This document shows positions 4,385 through 5,269 of a stretch of 5,269 nt of DNA, one piece after another. The stretch's first letter is position 1; every line of letters begins with the position of its first letter. Source of the stretch: an uncultured Pseudomonas sp. (GTDB lineage: Bacteria > Pseudomonadota > Gammaproteobacteria > Pseudomonadales > Pseudomonadaceae); assembly GCA_946886875.1 (NCBI GenBank), contig CAMPJN010000285.1, positions 1 through 5,269 of the forward strand. The letters run 5' to 3'. The position numbers and the translations under genes were made by a program. The notes under the pieces are model-generated. The model saw only the letters and a program-made list of their open reading frames with translations, was not told where the DNA came from and searched no databases.

Positions 4385-5269
4385 TTAGGCGATATCGCGC
4401 AGTTCGCGACGCAGTATCTTGCCCACCGGAGTCATGGGCAGCGCATCGCGGAAGACGATGTGCTTGGGCACCTTGTAGCCGGTGAAGTTTTCCTTGCAGT
4501 AGGCCTTCAGCTCTTCGGCCGAAAGCCCGCCGTCACGGGCGACGACGAACAGTTTGACCGCCTCCCCCGACTTCTCATCCGGCACACCGATGGCCGCGCA
4601 GCTGGCGACTTTCGGGTGGGCCATGACCACATCTTCGATCTCGTTGGGGTACACGTTGAAACCCGAAACGATGATCATGTCCTTCTTACGATCGACGATG
4701 CGCACGAAGCCGTCGGGGTCGATCACCGCGATATCGCCGGTCTTGAACCAGCCTTCGTTATCGAGCACCTCGGCGGTGGCTTCCTCGCGCTGCCAGTAGC
4801 CTTTCATTACCTGCGGGCCTTTGATGCATAGCTCGCCGCGCTCGCCCAGTGGTTGTTCGTTGCCGTCGTCGTCGATGACCTTGAACAAGGTGCCCGGCAC
4901 CGGAATGCCGACCGTGCCCAGGCGGGTTTTGTCCCCGTAAGGGTTGGTGCTGGCCACTGGCGCCGTTTCGGTCAGGCCATAGCCTTCCACCACCGAGCAA
5001 CCGGTCATGGCCTGCCAACGTTCGGCGGTGGCTTTGACCAGAGCGGTGCCGCCGGAGTTGGTGACCTTGAGCTTGGAGAAATCCAGGTTCTTGAATTCGG
5101 GGTGGTCCATCAGCGCGACGAACAAGGTATTGAGGCCGAGCAGCGCGGAAAACTGCCACTTGCCGAGTTCCTTGACGAAACCCGCGATATCGCGCGGATT
5201 GGTGATCAGCACGTTGTGGTTGCCGTTGACCATCATGCACATGCAGTTCGCGGTGAAGGCATAGATGTG
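4385..5269 (-). CDS. fadD2: Acyl-CoA synthetase FadD2, C-terminal 294 codons (5' end outside window)
   Basis: This is a second FadD-type fatty acid--CoA ligase, a paralogue of the downstream fadD1. The frame is open from the window edge to the TAA at 4387-4385, and the first visible residues are HIYAFTANCM. Residues are numbered from the edge. GYGLTE is at 96-101, GWFKTGD at 173-179, DRKKDMI at 193-199, NVYPNEIE at 205-212, and the catalytic lysine is K284 in GKILRRE. The missing N-terminal part of about 265 residues would carry the P-loop. The fragment aligns with residues 262 to the end of FadD1 with almost no gaps and looks roughly two thirds identical by eye. It lacks the Lys-rich FadD1 tail and ends RRELRDIA. 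In P. aeruginosa FadD2 favours shorter chains than FadD1. With 231 bases between them, the two genes may be co-transcribed or fadD1 may have its own promoter. Confidence 0.96.
   Translation of the reverse strand, partial: HIYAFTANCMCMMVNGNHNVLITNPRDIAGFVKELGKWQFSALLGLNTLFVALMDHPEFKNLDFSKLKVTNSGGTALVKATAERWQAMTGCSVVEGYGLTETAPVASTNPYGDKTRLGTVGIPVPGTLFKVIDDDGNEQPLGERGELCIKGPQVMKGYWQREEATAEVLDNEGWFKTGDIAVIDPDGFVRIVDRKKDMIIVSGFNVYPNEIEDVVMAHPKVASCAAIGVPDEKSGEAVKLFVVARDGGLSAEELKAYCKENFTGYKVPKHIVFRDALPMTPVGKILRRELRDIA

Noticed and set aside
1..5269. CRISPR, insertion sequence, tRNA, toxin-antitoxin or phage genes
   Set aside because: I saw no direct-repeat arrays, transposase motifs, tRNA folds or recognisable defence proteins. 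The gene order is that of a normal Pseudomonas core region.

Overview
The window reads as chromosomal DNA of a Pseudomonas-type gammaproteobacterium. All four protein genes I can support lie on the minus strand. Their order (fadD2, fadD1, a small unknown protein, hrpA) matches, from memory, the PA3300-PA3297 neighbourhood of P. aeruginosa. The sequence is GC-rich with strong third-position GC bias, so long antisense ORFs appear opposite the real genes. I do not treat those as genes.

Layout in the direction of transcription (high to low coordinates). The window opens inside fadD2, whose last 294 codons are visible (5269-4385). A 231-base gap (4384-4154) follows, holding a 9-bp-arm palindrome, a second inverted repeat over a possible promoter, and a leader hairpin. 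Then comes complete fadD1 (4153-2471, 560 aa), closed by a textbook intrinsic terminator (2401-2439). The 311-base gap 2470-2160 is unusually rich. After the terminator it has a REP-like inverted repeat, an 18-bp-arm inverted repeat, a perfect match to the IHF consensus, and a close match to a sigma-54 (RpoN) -24/-12 promoter, followed by a strong ribosome binding site. These lead into a small 112-aa protein (2159-1821) that resembles the Pseudomonas DUF3509 family. A 201-base gap (1820-1620) holds a probable weak terminator and two abutting hairpins. Finally the first 539 codons of hrpA (1619-1) run off the window.

Functionally, fadD1 and fadD2 encode paralogous acyl-CoA synthetases that activate exogenous fatty acids for beta-oxidation. 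hrpA encodes a DEAH-box RNA helicase. The small protein has no known role. I found no exotic system such as a CRISPR array, mobile element or toxin-antitoxin pair. The most notable signal is the complete sigma-54-style control region (upstream inverted repeat, IHF site, -24/-12 element) in front of the small uncharacterised gene. It suggests this gene is a separately regulated RpoN target rather than a passenger between fadD1 and hrpA.
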